Part shown: positions 29,247 to 38,653 of the stretch, piece by piece
Layout of the letters: the number at the start of each line of letters is the position of its first letter
Position numbering within the stretch: position 1 is the first letter of the stretch
Source of the DNA: Gemmatimonadaceae bacterium
GTDB lineage: Bacteria > Gemmatimonadota > Gemmatimonadetes > Gemmatimonadales > Gemmatimonadaceae
Length of the DNA stretch: 64,000 nt
Direction of reading: 5' to 3'
Assembly: GCA_019694735.1 (NCBI GenBank)
Contig: JAIBBJ010000024.1
Coordinates: 1-64,000 of the forward strand
Made by a program: the position numbers and the translations under genes
The notes under the pieces: model-generated
Databases searched by the model: none
Seen by the model: the letters and a program-made list of their open reading frames with translations, nothing else
What the model was told of the DNA's origin: nothing

Positions 29247-30593
29247 ATGCCCCGCCGCAGAATCCTCCCAGCGCTCCTCGCCCTGACGCTGCCGCTCGCC
29301 GCCCGCGCCCAGTCGCGCGCGCTCGACGGCTATGTCGCCGAGGGGCTCCGCCAGAACCTCACCCTCCGGCAGCAGGCGATGGCCACCGAACGCTCCGCCG
29401 CGGCCGTCCGGGAGGCGCGCGGCAACTTCCTCCCGAGCGCGACCCTCAATGCCCGCTACACGAACTTCAGCGGCAGTGGCGTCGATTTCGGCCAGTTCAT
29501 CAATCCGGTCTTCGCGACGCTGAACCAGTTGACGGGGACGAACCAGTTCCCGACCGACGTGAACGTGCGGCTCCCGCTGCGACAGGAGACGACGGTCCGT
29601 CTCGCCCAGCCCGTCTTCCAGCCGGCGATCCTGTTCGGCGTGCGGGCCGCGGACGCCGCGCGCGACGCGCAGGTCGCGACGCAGGAGGCGACGGCGGTCG
29701 CGGTGGCCGCCGAGATCCGCGGGGCCTACCTGCAGCACGCGAAGGCGCGCCGCCTCGCCGAGCTGCGCGCGGCGACCCGTGCCTTGCTCGAGGAGCAGGT
29801 ACGCGTGATGACGCGACTCATCGAGGCCGGCCGCGCGACGCCTGATGCGCTCTCGCGTGCGCGCGCCGAGCTCAGCGAGGCGATCCAGCTGCAGGCGGAG
29901 GCGGAGCAGCTCGTCCAGGCGTCGGCGCAGGCCTTCAACCTGATGCTCGCCCGGCCGCTCACCGATGCGATCGTCCTCGACGGCGACACGCTCGGATTCG
30001 GCGAGCTCCCGTCGCTCGAGGCCGCGATCGACGCTGGCGGGGCGCGTCGCCCGGAGCTGCGTGCGCTGGGGGCCGCCGAGCGCGCCGCCACCGCGCAGCG
30101 CCGCGCGGTGCAGTCGAACCACCTGCCGACCCTTGCCGTCGCGCTCGACTACGGCTTCCAGGGGAACGAGTACCGCTTCACCGCCGAGGACGACTTCACC
30201 TCGGTCTCGCTGGTCGCGAGCTGGAGCCTCTTCAATGGCGGCAAGGATGCGGCGCGCGCGGAGCAGGCGCGCTACGAGGCGCGGCGCCTCGCGCTGCAGG
30301 GGGACGAGGCGCGGCGCGGCGTCGAGCTGCAGGTGCGGCTCGCGTGGCAGGCGGCGGTCGTCGCCCGCACGGCGATCCGCACTGCCGAGGACCAGCGCGC
30401 GGCCGCCGTGCGGACGCACGAGCTCGTGTCCCGCCGCGCCGAGGAGGGCCTCGCGTCGCCACTCGAGCTGAGCCAGGCGCGCACCCAGATGACCGCGGCG
30501 GAGCTCAACGCCGTGCTGACCACCTACGACTACTACCTGCGGCGCGTCGAGCTCGATCGCGCGGCCGCGCTCTACCCGAGGGCCATGCCGTGA
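29247..30593 (+). CDS. TolC-family outer-membrane efflux protein
   Basis: A 448-residue outer-membrane factor that forms the exit duct of a tripartite efflux pump. A signal peptide covers residues 1-21 (ending ARAQ). Two TolC repeats follow: LDGYVAEGLRQNLTLRQQ begins the first helical coiled-coil, and ATLNARYTNFSGSG with VRLAQPVFQP marks the first pair of barrel strands; the second repeat runs from about 260 with LPTLAVALDYGFQGNEY and VSLVASWSLFNGGKDAARAEQAR. These are typical of the family. It is the first gene of an operon with a promoter and TetR sites upstream, and its stop overlaps the next start by 4 bases. Confidence 0.94.
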   Translation: MPRRRILPALLALTLPLAARAQSRALDGYVAEGLRQNLTLRQQAMATERSAAAVREARGNFLPSATLNARYTNFSGSGVDFGQFINPVFATLNQLTGTNQFPTDVNVRLPLRQETTVRLAQPVFQPAILFGVRAADAARDAQVATQEATAVAVAAEIRGAYLQHAKARRLAELRAATRALLEEQVRVMTRLIEAGRATPDALSRARAELSEAIQLQAEAEQLVQASAQAFNLMLARPLTDAIVLDGDTLGFGELPSLEAAIDAGGARRPELRALGAAERAATAQRRAVQSNHLPTLAVALDYGFQGNEYRFTAEDDFTSVSLVASWSLFNGGKDAARAEQARYEARRLALQGDEARRGVELQVRLAWQAAVVARTAIRTAEDQRAAAVRTHELVSRRAEEGLASPLELSQARTQMTAAELNAVLTTYDYYLRRVELDRAAALYPRAMP

Positions 30594-31723
30594 GTCGCCG
30601 ACCCGTGCACCTCCACTCCAGCGTGCCGGCCCGTGCCGCGCGCGCGCGCGCCGCTGGCGCCTCCCTCCTCGCGTTCCTCGCGCTCGCGGCCTGCGGCGGG
30701 GCCGACGTGGCGCCGGCCGCCGAGGCGGTCACCGCCATCCCGGTACGCATCGCGACGCCGGAGTTCCGCCGCGACCTGCCGGCGATCGTGCTGACCGGAC
30801 CGCTCGGCGCGAAGGAGGAGGTGCCGCTCGCCTTCAAGATCGGCGGCGTCGTCACGCGCGTCGCGGTCGAGGTCGGCGATCAGGTGACCGAGAATGCGGT
30901 GCTCGCCGAGCTCTCGCTCGCCGAGATCGACGGCCAGGTGCTCGCGGCGCGCGAGGGGCTCGCGAAGGCGCGGCGGGACCTCGCGCGCGCCGAGAAGCTG
31001 TACGCCGATTCCGTGGTGACGCTGAGCCAGCTCGAGGATGCCCGCACGCAGCGCGACGTCGCCGAGGCACAGGCGACGGCGGCGGAGTTCAACCGGCAGT
31101 ATGCGGTGATCCGCGCCCCCGCCACGGGGACGGTGCTGCGCCGGCAGCTCGAGGCAGGTCAGCTCGTGGGCGCCGGGATGCCGGTGCTCGTGTTGCGCAC
31201 CGACCGGAAGGGGCTTGTGCTGCGGGCGGCGGCCCCCGATCGCGATGCGGTGCGGATCCGTGAGGGAGAGGCCGCTGCCGTCGAGTTCGATGCCTTCCCG
31301 GGCGAGCGGTTCCGCGGGTCGATCGAGCGCATCGGCGTCGCCGCGAACCCGATGACCGGCACCTATGAGGTGGAGGTCGCGGTGGAGCCGGCGCGCGGGC
31401 GCCGGCTGGTGAGCGGCCTCATCGGCCGGGCGACGCTCCGGCCGCGCGCCGCCTCGCCGCTGCCGTTCATCCCCGCCGAGGCGCTGCTGGAGGTGAGCGG
31501 CAGCGCGGCCACGGTGTTCGTGCTCGACGCGGACGGCGCGACCGTCCGGCGCCGCGCGGTGCGCGTGGCGTTCCTCGACGGCGCCTCGGCCGCGATCGCC
31601 GACGGCCTGGACGCCGCGGCACGCGTCGTCACCGCCGGGGCGACCCGCGTGGCCGACGGCACGAAGGTGACCGTGGTGACGGGCACGCCGGCATCGCCGT
31701 CGGCGCCGGAGCGTGCCCCGTGA
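30590..31723 (+). CDS. RND efflux periplasmic adaptor (membrane-fusion lipoprotein)
   Basis: A 377-residue adaptor starting at a GTG that overlaps the TolC-like stop (GTGA). The N-terminus ends in LALAAC, a lipobox, so it is anchored as a lipoprotein. The barrel-sandwich (lipoyl-like) motif is split by a coiled-coil hairpin: VPLAFKIGGVVTRVAVEVGDQV and, after the hairpin with LAKARRDLARAEKLYADSVV, YAVIRAPATGTVLRRQLEAGQLVGAG. A beta-barrel domain and a membrane-proximal domain complete it. It bridges the inner-membrane pump encoded next and the TolC protein encoded before. The stop overlaps the pump start by 4 bases. Confidence 0.94.
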   Translation: MSRRPVHLHSSVPARAARARAAGASLLAFLALAACGGADVAPAAEAVTAIPVRIATPEFRRDLPAIVLTGPLGAKEEVPLAFKIGGVVTRVAVEVGDQVTENAVLAELSLAEIDGQVLAAREGLAKARRDLARAEKLYADSVVTLSQLEDARTQRDVAEAQATAAEFNRQYAVIRAPATGTVLRRQLEAGQLVGAGMPVLVLRTDRKGLVLRAAAPDRDAVRIREGEAAAVEFDAFPGERFRGSIERIGVAANPMTGTYEVEVAVEPARGRRLVSGLIGRATLRPRAASPLPFIPAEALLEVSGSAATVFVLDADGATVRRRAVRVAFLDGASAAIADGLDAAARVVTAGATRVADGTKVTVVTGTPASPSAPERAP

Positions 31724-34700
31724 AGGTCGCCGCGTTCTCCGTCCGGAACCGCCAGTTCACGCTGGTGGCCTTCTTCGCGATGCTGGCGATGGGGGCCTAC
31801 TCGATCCTCTCGATCCCGCGGGCCGAGGATCCCTCATTCCCGCTGCCGCTCTACCCGATCATCGTCGTCTACCCGGGCGCCAACCCGACCGACCTCGAGC
31901 AGCTCGTCGTGGACCCGATCGAGGACCGCATCCGCGCCCTCGATGACCTCGTGAGCCTCAAGACGAGCATCGAGGACGGGCTCGCGGCGATCCTCCCGGA
32001 GTTCGATGTCGCGGTGGATGCCGACCGGAAGTACGACGAGGTGGTGCGCGAGATCAACGCGTTGCGCGCCACGCTCCCGCAGGACCTCGCACGGCTCGAA
32101 GTGAAGAAGATCTCGCCGACCGACGTGAACGTGGCGCAGTTCGCGCTCGTCTCCGAGACGGCTCCGTACGCCGAGCTCGACAAGCATGCACGCGCCCTGC
32201 GGGACGAGCTGGCGCGCCTGCCGGGCGTGAAGGCCTCCGAGACGTGGGGCTACCCTGACCGCGAGGTGCGCGTCGCGGTGGACGCCGGCCGCCTGGCCGA
32301 GCTGCGGATCCCCCTCACGACGGTGCTGCAGGCGATCGGCGGCGAGAGCGTCAACATCCCGGGCGGGAGCGTGGACGCCGGGCGCCGCCGGTTCAACGTG
32401 CGGACCAGCGGCAGCTACCGCTCGCTCGACGAGGTGCGCGAGACGGTCATCGGCGGGGCGCCCGGCGCGACGGTGCGCGTCGGCGACGTCGCGGACGTCA
32501 CGTGGGACTACGAGGAGCTGACCTCGTCGGCACGGCTCGACGGGAAGCGGGCGGTCTGGGTGGTGGCGAACATCCAGGACCGGCAGAACATCATGGCGGT
32601 GCGCGACCGGATCTGGGCGGCGGGCGACGCGTACCAGCGCGAGCTCCCGGCGGCGATCGCGCTCGAGCGTCCGTTCGACCAGTCGGCGAACGTGCGGATG
32701 CGGCTCTCCCGCCTCGGCACCGATTTCCTGCTGGCGATCCTCCTCGTGCTGCTCACGCTCCTGCCGCTCGGGTTCCGGGCATCGGGCATCGTGATGGTGA
32801 GCATCCCGCTCTCGCTCGCGATCGGCGTCACCGCCCTGAAGGCGGTCGGCTACACGATCAACCAGCTCTCGATCGTCGGGTTCGTGATCGCACTCGGCCT
32901 CCTGGTGGACGACTCGATCGTGGTGATCGAGAACATCGCCCGGTTCCTGCGCGAGGGACGGTCGCGTGCCGAGGCGGCGATCGAGGCGACGCAGCAGATC
33001 TTCGTGGCGGTGCTCGGCACCACCGCCACGCTCATCTTCGCGTTCCTGCCGGTGATGATGCTGCCCGGCACGGCGGGGAAGTTCATCCGCTCGATGCCGA
33101 CGGCGGTGGTGCTGACGATCCTCGCGTCGCTGCTCGTCTCGCTGACGATGATCCCCTTCCTCGCCAGCCTCTTCCTCAAGGAGGAGGAGGATGAGCACGG
33201 CAACGTCTTCCTGCGGGCGCTGAACCGCGGCATCGACCTCACGTACGGCCGTTGGCTGCACCGGGCGCTCGCGTACCCGTGGCGGACGCTCGCCGTGGCC
33301 GTGGTGCTGTTCGCGGGCGCGGTGGCGCTCGTACCGTCGATCGGCTTCTCGCTCTTCCCCAAGGCCGGCACGCCGCAGTTCCTCGTGACCGTCGCGGCGC
33401 CGGACGGGTCGTCGCTCGCCGTGACCGACTCCGCGGTGCGCGTGGCCGAGCGCGCGGTGATGGCGCGGCCCGAGGTGCGGGCGACGTACGCCAACGTCGG
33501 CCGCGGCAACCCGAAGATCTACTACAACATCAACTCGCAGTCGGAGCGCACCACGTACGGCGAACTGTTCGTGCTCCTGCACGACTACGACGCCGAGCGC
33601 ACGCCGGCGATGCTCGACACCCTGCGTGCGGCGTTCGACGCGTATCCCGACGCGCGGATCGAGGTGAAGGAGTTCGAGAACGGCCCGCCGATCGACGCAC
33701 CGATCGAGATCCGCGTGCGCGGCGAGGACCTCGACTCGCTCCGCGCGATCGCGGCGCGGCTGGAGGCGCTGATCGCCGCCGAGCCGGGGACGCGCGACGT
33801 GGTGAACCCGCTGCGCGTGAGCCGCACCGACCTCGCGCTCCGGCTCGATCGCGCGAAGGCCGGCCTCCTCGGCGTGCCGACGGCCGAGATCGACCGCACC
33901 GTCCGCTTCGGCCTCGCGGGGCTGCCCGCCGGCCGGATCCGCGACTCCGACGGCGAGGAGTACCCGGTCACGCTCCGGCTCCCCGGCGCGGCGCGGAAGG
34001 ACGCCAGTGCGCTCGACCGGCTGTTCGTCTCGTCGGTCACGGGCGCGCAGGTGCCCCTCCGCCAGCTCGCCGCCTTCGACTTCCAGGCCTCGGCGCCGCT
34101 CATCCAGCACTGGGACGGGCAGCGGGCGGTCACGGTGACCTCGCAGGTGCGCACCGGCTACAATACCGACCGCGTGACGCGGGCGATCCTGGCTCGGCTC
34201 GACTCCTTCCCGCTGCCCAGCGGATACCGGATCGAGGCGGCGGGCGAGATCGCGAGCCGGGAGTCGAGCTTCGGCGGGCTCGGCAATGCGATCCTCATCG
34301 CGACGTTCGGCATCCTCGCGATCCTCGTGCTCGAGTTCCGCACCTTCCGCGGGATGCTCATCGTCTCGAGCGTGATCCCCCTCGGGGTGATCGGGGGGCT
34401 CGTCGGGCTCTGGTCCACCGGCTACACGCTCAGCTTCACCGCGGTGATCGGCTTCGTGGCGCTCATCGGCATCGAGATCAAGAACTCGATCCTGCTGGTG
34501 GATTTCACGAACCAGCTGCGCGAGCAGGGCCTCGGCCTCCGAGAGGCGATCGAGAAGGCCGGCCGCATCCGCTTCGTCCCGATCGTGCTGACCTCGGCGA
34601 CCGCGATCGGCGGCCTGCTGCCGCTCGCCGTGCAGGGGAGTTCGCTCTATTCGCCACTGGCGGTGGTGATCATCGGCGGGCTGGTGAGCTCGACCCTGCT

Positions 34701-34806
34701 GTCGCGGCTCGTGACCCCCGTGCTGTACGAGCTGCTGCCGCCGATGCCGCAGGATGTGGGGGCGCCGGCCGCCGACGCGCGCCCGGCACCGCTGCCGGCC
34801 GTGTGA
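31720..34806 (+). CDS. RND-family inner-membrane efflux pump (AcrB-like)
   Basis: A 1028-residue proton-driven exporter of normal RND length. TM1 (about 10-30) is followed by the porter domain (VVYPGANPTDLEQLVVDPIE), a TM2-6 block (FLLAILLVLLTLLPLGF to SLTMIPFLASLFL) with GLLVDDSIVVIENIARFLREG, the characteristic signature carrying the Asp pair for proton transfer, and the second half repeats the plan (ending GLVSSTLLSRLVTPVLYELL). It starts at GTG 31720 inside the adaptor's stop. Substrates cannot be read from sequence; local TetR control suggests a response to an organic compound. It resembles the 'HAE1/MexF-like' multidrug branch more than metal exporters (no CusA Met pairs seen). Confidence 0.96.
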   Translation: MKVAAFSVRNRQFTLVAFFAMLAMGAYSILSIPRAEDPSFPLPLYPIIVVYPGANPTDLEQLVVDPIEDRIRALDDLVSLKTSIEDGLAAILPEFDVAVDADRKYDEVVREINALRATLPQDLARLEVKKISPTDVNVAQFALVSETAPYAELDKHARALRDELARLPGVKASETWGYPDREVRVAVDAGRLAELRIPLTTVLQAIGGESVNIPGGSVDAGRRRFNVRTSGSYRSLDEVRETVIGGAPGATVRVGDVADVTWDYEELTSSARLDGKRAVWVVANIQDRQNIMAVRDRIWAAGDAYQRELPAAIALERPFDQSANVRMRLSRLGTDFLLAILLVLLTLLPLGFRASGIVMVSIPLSLAIGVTALKAVGYTINQLSIVGFVIALGLLVDDSIVVIENIARFLREGRSRAEAAIEATQQIFVAVLGTTATLIFAFLPVMMLPGTAGKFIRSMPTAVVLTILASLLVSLTMIPFLASLFLKEEEDEHGNVFLRALNRGIDLTYGRWLHRALAYPWRTLAVAVVLFAGAVALVPSIGFSLFPKAGTPQFLVTVAAPDGSSLAVTDSAVRVAERAVMARPEVRATYANVGRGNPKIYYNINSQSERTTYGELFVLLHDYDAERTPAMLDTLRAAFDAYPDARIEVKEFENGPPIDAPIEIRVRGEDLDSLRAIAARLEALIAAEPGTRDVVNPLRVSRTDLALRLDRAKAGLLGVPTAEIDRTVRFGLAGLPAGRIRDSDGEEYPVTLRLPGAARKDASALDRLFVSSVTGAQVPLRQLAAFDFQASAPLIQHWDGQRAVTVTSQVRTGYNTDRVTRAILARLDSFPLPSGYRIEAAGEIASRESSFGGLGNAILIATFGILAILVLEFRTFRGMLIVSSVIPLGVIGGLVGLWSTGYTLSFTAVIGFVALIGIEIKNSILLVDFTNQLREQGLGLREAIEKAGRIRFVPIVLTSATAIGGLLPLAVQGSSLYSPLAVVIIGGLVSSTLLSRLVTPVLYELLPPMPQDVGAPAADARPAPLPAV

Positions 34807-34891
34807 CCTGGAGCACCAAGGCGACGCGGGCACGGTCCGTCCGGACGGTGCGCCGCTGGCGTCCGGGGCCGGACCGCACAGATTTCCGTCC

Positions 34892-36292
34892 GTGCGCGCG
34901 CGATCCGTCCTTCGACACGGCCTTGCCGTTCTGTTCCTCGCGGTGGTGCCGGGTGCCGCCGACGCACAGGGCGAACGCGCGGCCGACTCCGTCCGTGCGA
35001 AGGAGATCCACGATCGCGCGATCAGCGACCTGCAGGCGGCGCGCTACGACAGCGCGATCGTGCGGTTCCGTGAGGCGATCCGCATCCGGGCCACGATCGG
35101 CGACTCCGTCGGGCTGGCTCGGTCGCTGAACAGCATCGGCACCGCGAACTTCCAGGTCGGCCAGTACGAACTGGCGATCGACCGCTTCGTGAGTTCGCTT
35201 GCGATCCGGCGTGCCCTCGCCGATTCCGCGGGGATGGCCCGCGTGCTGACGAACCTCGGGGCCACCTATCAGGACCTGAACCAGACGACGCGCGCCCTCG
35301 AGACGGTCCGCGAGGCGGTCGCGCTCGCCGAGCGCGGCGGCGACCGCCTCGTGCTCGCCTACGCGCTGACGACGCTCGCGGCGCTGACCAGCGAGCAGGG
35401 GGACCAACCGGGGGCGATGGCGCTCATCGGCCGTGCCCGCGAGCTGTACCGTCCCTCGCAGGGGCTCGGCACGGTGCAGGACTCGATCGAGGGCTGGCGG
35501 TTCACGACCCGGCCGCTCGGGCTCGCGCTCGTGCGGTCCGGCGCCGCCGACCGTGGCCTGCCGATGCTCGAGGCGCTGGTGGACAGCATGGCCGCGTCGC
35601 CCGGGGCGACGCGCGGGGAGGCGTGGGCCCGGATCACGCTCGGCGAGGCCTATGCCACGCTGGGGCGCCTCGACGATGCGCGGACGCAGTACGAGCGGGG
35701 CCTCGCGATCACGCGCCCGTCCTCGCAGCGCCCGCTGGCGCTGCAGGCGCTCCGCGACCTCGGCGACGTGGAGACGCGGGCCGGCAGGCCGGCGGTCGCG
35801 CTCGCGCACCTCCACGGCTACCTCGCGCTGCGCGACACGCTCTTCAGCGAGGTCGCGCTCCAGCGGCTCGCCTCAGCGGAGTCGCGCCTCGAGATGGATC
35901 GGCTGGTCGAGGCCGGCCGGTCGCAGGAGGCGCGGATCGCGCGGCAGCGCGTCATCGCCGCCCTCGGTGCCGTGATCCTCGTGCTCGCCGGCATCGCCGT
36001 CGCCCTGCTGGTCCACTACAATCGGCTCGGGCGCCGCCGCGAGGCCGAGCTCGCGCGCACGAACGCCGAGCTGCGCACGGCGCTCGATGACGTGCGGACC
36101 CTGTCGGGGCTCATCCCCATCTGCGCGAACTGCAAGAACGTGCGCGACGACCGTGGCTACTGGGAGGCGGTGGAGACCTACGTCACCAACCGCTCCGACG
36201 CGATGTTCTCGCACAGCATCTGCCCGAACTGCGGGCCGAAGCTCTACGGCGACGAGTGGCATCAGCACACCGGTGAGGCGCCGCATCCCTGA
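34892..36292 (+). CDS. TPR membrane protein with C-terminal CxxC/CxxC domain
   Basis: A 466-residue exported or membrane protein. Signal peptide about 1-25; then five or more tetratricopeptide repeats from about 35 to 320 (e.g. SLNSIGTANFQVGQYELAID and RVLTNLGATYQDLNQTTRAL); a single TM helix at about 354-376 (ALGAVILVLAGIAVALLVHY); a coiled coil at 378-405; and a C-terminal cysteine domain, C411-x2-C414 ... C444-x2-C447, with the motif CKNVRDDRGYWEAVETY and FSHSICPNC. The cysteine domain is a recurrent, poorly described output module of bacterial sensor proteins and probably binds zinc. The layout is TPR periplasmic, CxxC domain cytoplasmic. GTG 34892 is chosen because it begins the signal peptide. 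It lies 85 bases after the RND gene, so co-transcription is possible. Confidence 0.85.
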   Translation: MRARSVLRHGLAVLFLAVVPGAADAQGERAADSVRAKEIHDRAISDLQAARYDSAIVRFREAIRIRATIGDSVGLARSLNSIGTANFQVGQYELAIDRFVSSLAIRRALADSAGMARVLTNLGATYQDLNQTTRALETVREAVALAERGGDRLVLAYALTTLAALTSEQGDQPGAMALIGRARELYRPSQGLGTVQDSIEGWRFTTRPLGLALVRSGAADRGLPMLEALVDSMAASPGATRGEAWARITLGEAYATLGRLDDARTQYERGLAITRPSSQRPLALQALRDLGDVETRAGRPAVALAHLHGYLALRDTLFSEVALQRLASAESRLEMDRLVEAGRSQEARIARQRVIAALGAVILVLAGIAVALLVHYNRLGRRREAELARTNAELRTALDDVRTLSGLIPICANCKNVRDDRGYWEAVETYVTNRSDAMFSHSICPNCGPKLYGDEWHQHTGEAPHP

Positions 36293-36325
36293 ACGCCGCG
36301 CTGGCGGGCGGTCCCGGCTGCGCCG

Positions 36326-37606
36326 TCAGCGCACCGTGCGGGTCTTCCGCTTCAGGAAATCCATCAGGATGAACTGCCCGAGCGTCATGGTGTTCGTGAA
36401 GTAGGCCCGCCCGCGCGTGATCGCGCTGACCATCTTCACGAACTCCACCAGCGCGCGGTCGCGCGCGAGCATGAAGGTGTTCACCGGAATCCCCGACTTC
36501 CGGCAGGCCGCCACCTCGGTGAGCGTCTCCTGCAGCACGAACGCGTCGAGCCCCATCGAGTTCTTGTAGATCCGGCCGTCGGGCATCGTCAGGGCGCTCG
36601 GCTTCCCGTCGGTGATCATCACGATCTGGCGCATGTCCTTCCGCTGCGCCATCAGGATCCGACGGGCCAGCTTGAGCCCCTCGGCGGTGTTGGTGTGGTA
36701 GGGGCCCACCTGCGCCTTCGCCAGCGCGCCCATCGGGATCTCCTCCGCCGAATCGTGGAAGAGCACCACCTTGATGGTGTCGCCGGGGAACTGCGTGCGG
36801 ATGAGGTGCGTCAGGGCGAGCGCGACCTTCTTCGCCGGCGTGAAGCGGTCCTCGCCGTAGAGGATCATCGAGTGCGAGCAGTCGAGCATCAGCACGGTCG
36901 CGCAGCTCGACCGGTACTCGCTCTGGCGCACCATCAGGTCGCCGTAGTCGAGGTCCATCGGGACGTCGAGCGAGCCGGTGCGCAGCATCGCGTTCCGCAG
37001 CGTCTCGGTCACGTCGAGGTTGAGCGCGTCGCCGAACTCATACGGCTTGCTCCACGCGTCCGCCTCGATGCCGGTCGCGAGCCATGGCGTGTCGTGGGAT
37101 CCGAAGCTCGACCTGCCGATGCCGCCGAGGATGCCCCGCAGCGACTTGTAGCCGAGGAAGTCGATGCCCTTCGACGTGAGGTCGAACTGCACGTCCTGCG
37201 CGGCCGCCTGCGCGAGGCCGCCCGGGCCGAAGACGGACTGGTGCCCCGCCGGCGCCTGCGGCGCCTGGTCGGTCTTGAGGAACCCCTCGGCGATCAGGCG
37301 CTGCACGATGTCGTCGAGGAGCTTCGACAGCTTGGCCTCGGAGACCTCGTCACCGTCACCGCGGAGCGCCTCGAGCATCTCCGGCGTGAACTGGCCGCTC
37401 TGGATCAGCGCGTCGAGGATCGCCTGCTTGAGCGCCGAGAGCGAGCGGTCGGCGTCCTCGCCGGTCTCGCCCCAGTACGGATGGTGCTGCGCGCCGCCCG
37501 CGAACCCCGACTGCAGGAGGAAGTCCGCGAGGCCGTCGAGCAGCGCCTGCAGGTCCACCGCGTCGGCGGATTCAGGGCTGAAGCGCTTGTAGGTGTGGAA
37601 TCGCAT
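36326..37606 (-). CDS. VWA-domain protein, partner type of MoxR ATPases
   Basis: A 426-residue cytosolic protein. The N-terminal half is helical ([21 protein letters not shown], then [11 protein letters not shown]), with two acidic helices. A von Willebrand A domain at about 235-425 has MIDAS D242-C-S244-H-S246 (MLDCSHSM), T in YHTNTAEG and the second Asp in VMITDGKPS, so metal binding should be intact. VWA proteins of this group act with MoxR/ChlI-type AAA ATPases as chaperones that insert metals or assemble complexes. The MoxR-type partner here lies 5 kb away at 42935-44398, both minus strand, with an unrelated plus-strand block between. It ends near a convergent TPR gene and starts 13 bases from the Ca2+/Na+ exchanger gene. 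Confidence 0.9.
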   Translation of the reverse strand: MRFHTYKRFSPESADAVDLQALLDGLADFLLQSGFAGGAQHHPYWGETGEDADRSLSALKQAILDALIQSGQFTPEMLEALRGDGDEVSEAKLSKLLDDIVQRLIAEGFLKTDQAPQAPAGHQSVFGPGGLAQAAAQDVQFDLTSKGIDFLGYKSLRGILGGIGRSSFGSHDTPWLATGIEADAWSKPYEFGDALNLDVTETLRNAMLRTGSLDVPMDLDYGDLMVRQSEYRSSCATVLMLDCSHSMILYGEDRFTPAKKVALALTHLIRTQFPGDTIKVVLFHDSAEEIPMGALAKAQVGPYHTNTAEGLKLARRILMAQRKDMRQIVMITDGKPSALTMPDGRIYKNSMGLDAFVLQETLTEVAACRKSGIPVNTFMLARDRALVEFVKMVSAITRGRAYFTNTMTLGQFILMDFLKRKTRTVR

Positions 37607-37618
37607 GGACGCGCCTCC

Positions 37619-38593
37619 TTACCGGCCCAACACGAGGAGTGTCAGGTAGGTTCCGTACGCCGCCACCAGGACGCCGCCCTCCGCGCGGCTCACGGTGAAC
37701 CGGCTCCGCATCATCGGGAAGAGCGCCAGGGAGAGCCCGAGCATCCAGACGAAGTCGGACCGCAGCATCGCGTCCGAGACGACGATCGGCCGGAGGAGGG
37801 CGCTGGTCCCGAGGATCCCGAGGATGTTGAAGATGTTCGAACCGATCACGTTGCCGAGGGCGATCTCGCCCTCGCCGCGGCGCGCCGCCATGAGCGAGGT
37901 CGCCGCCTCCGGCGCCCCGGTCCCGGCGGCGACGATGGTGAGGCCGATGATCCGCTCGGTGAGCCCCGCGGCGCGCGCCAGTGTGACCGCGCCCCGCAGG
38001 AGGACCTCGCCGCCGACCACGAGCATGGCGACCCCGACGGCGATGAGCAGCAGCGCCCGGCCGAGCGGCGCGTCGCCGTCCAGGACCTCCTTGCGCTCCA
38101 CCTGCTCCGCCAGGTCCGCCGCCTCCTCGCCCGTCACCTCGGTCCGGCCGATCCGGACGAGATACGCCGTGAAGAGGCCGATCGCCACGACGAAGAATGT
38201 GCCTTCCAGGCGGTCCAGCCTCCCGTCCCGGGCCAGCAGCAGCAGCTGGAAGCTGGCGAGGAACATGAACGGCCACTCGAGCCGCACCGCCCCGGCGTGC
38301 ACGCGCATCGGCCGCACCAGTGCGGTCAGCCCCAGCACCGCGCCGATGTTGAAGATGTTCGAGCCGACGACGTTGCCGACGCCGAGGTCCGCCGCGCCGC
38401 GCAGCGACGACGCGACGCTGACGGTCAGCTCGGGAAGCGACGTGCCCATCGACACGATCGTCAGGCCGATGACGGCCGGCGAGATGCGCATGCGGCGGGC
38501 CACCGTGACCGCACCGCGCACCAGGAGGTCGGCGCCCGATCCGAGGATCGCGATGCCGATCACCACGAGACCGAACGGGAGGAGGAGGGCCAT
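37619..38593 (-). CDS. Calcium/sodium exchanger (YrbG/CaCA family)
   Basis: A 324-residue membrane protein of the Ca2+:cation antiporter superfamily. It contains two inverted alpha repeats, each with five TM helices: ISPAVIGLTIVSMGTSLPELTVSVASSL with VGNVVGSNIFNIGAVLG, and RIIGLTIVAAGTGAPEAATSLMAARR with LGNVIGSNIFNILGILG. The GTSxPE and G(S)N(I)F(N) motifs, with two acidic residues, are the ion-binding core. The two repeats are separated by an acidic cytoplasmic loop (residues about 150-180). ATG 38593 is chosen as the start; one more ATG, four codons upstream, exists at 38605. The gene lies between VWA and MarR genes on the same strand. Confidence 0.93.
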   Translation of the reverse strand: MALLLPFGLVVIGIAILGSGADLLVRGAVTVARRMRISPAVIGLTIVSMGTSLPELTVSVASSLRGAADLGVGNVVGSNIFNIGAVLGLTALVRPMRVHAGAVRLEWPFMFLASFQLLLLARDGRLDRLEGTFFVVAIGLFTAYLVRIGRTEVTGEEAADLAEQVERKEVLDGDAPLGRALLLIAVGVAMLVVGGEVLLRGAVTLARAAGLTERIIGLTIVAAGTGAPEAATSLMAARRGEGEIALGNVIGSNIFNILGILGTSALLRPIVVSDAMLRSDFVWMLGLSLALFPMMRSRFTVSRAEGGVLVAAYGTYLTLLVLGR

Positions 38594-38653
38594 GCCCGAA
38601 ATCAAGCGCAGGGGCGGCGAGCCGCCAGCCGTGGATGCCGGCTCGCGGCGAGC

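Noticed and set aside
31834-34833. A 999-codon minus-strand frame opposite the RND pump
   Set aside because: Composition is Arg/Glu/Asp-rich with no folds, and it lies on top of a canonical RND gene.
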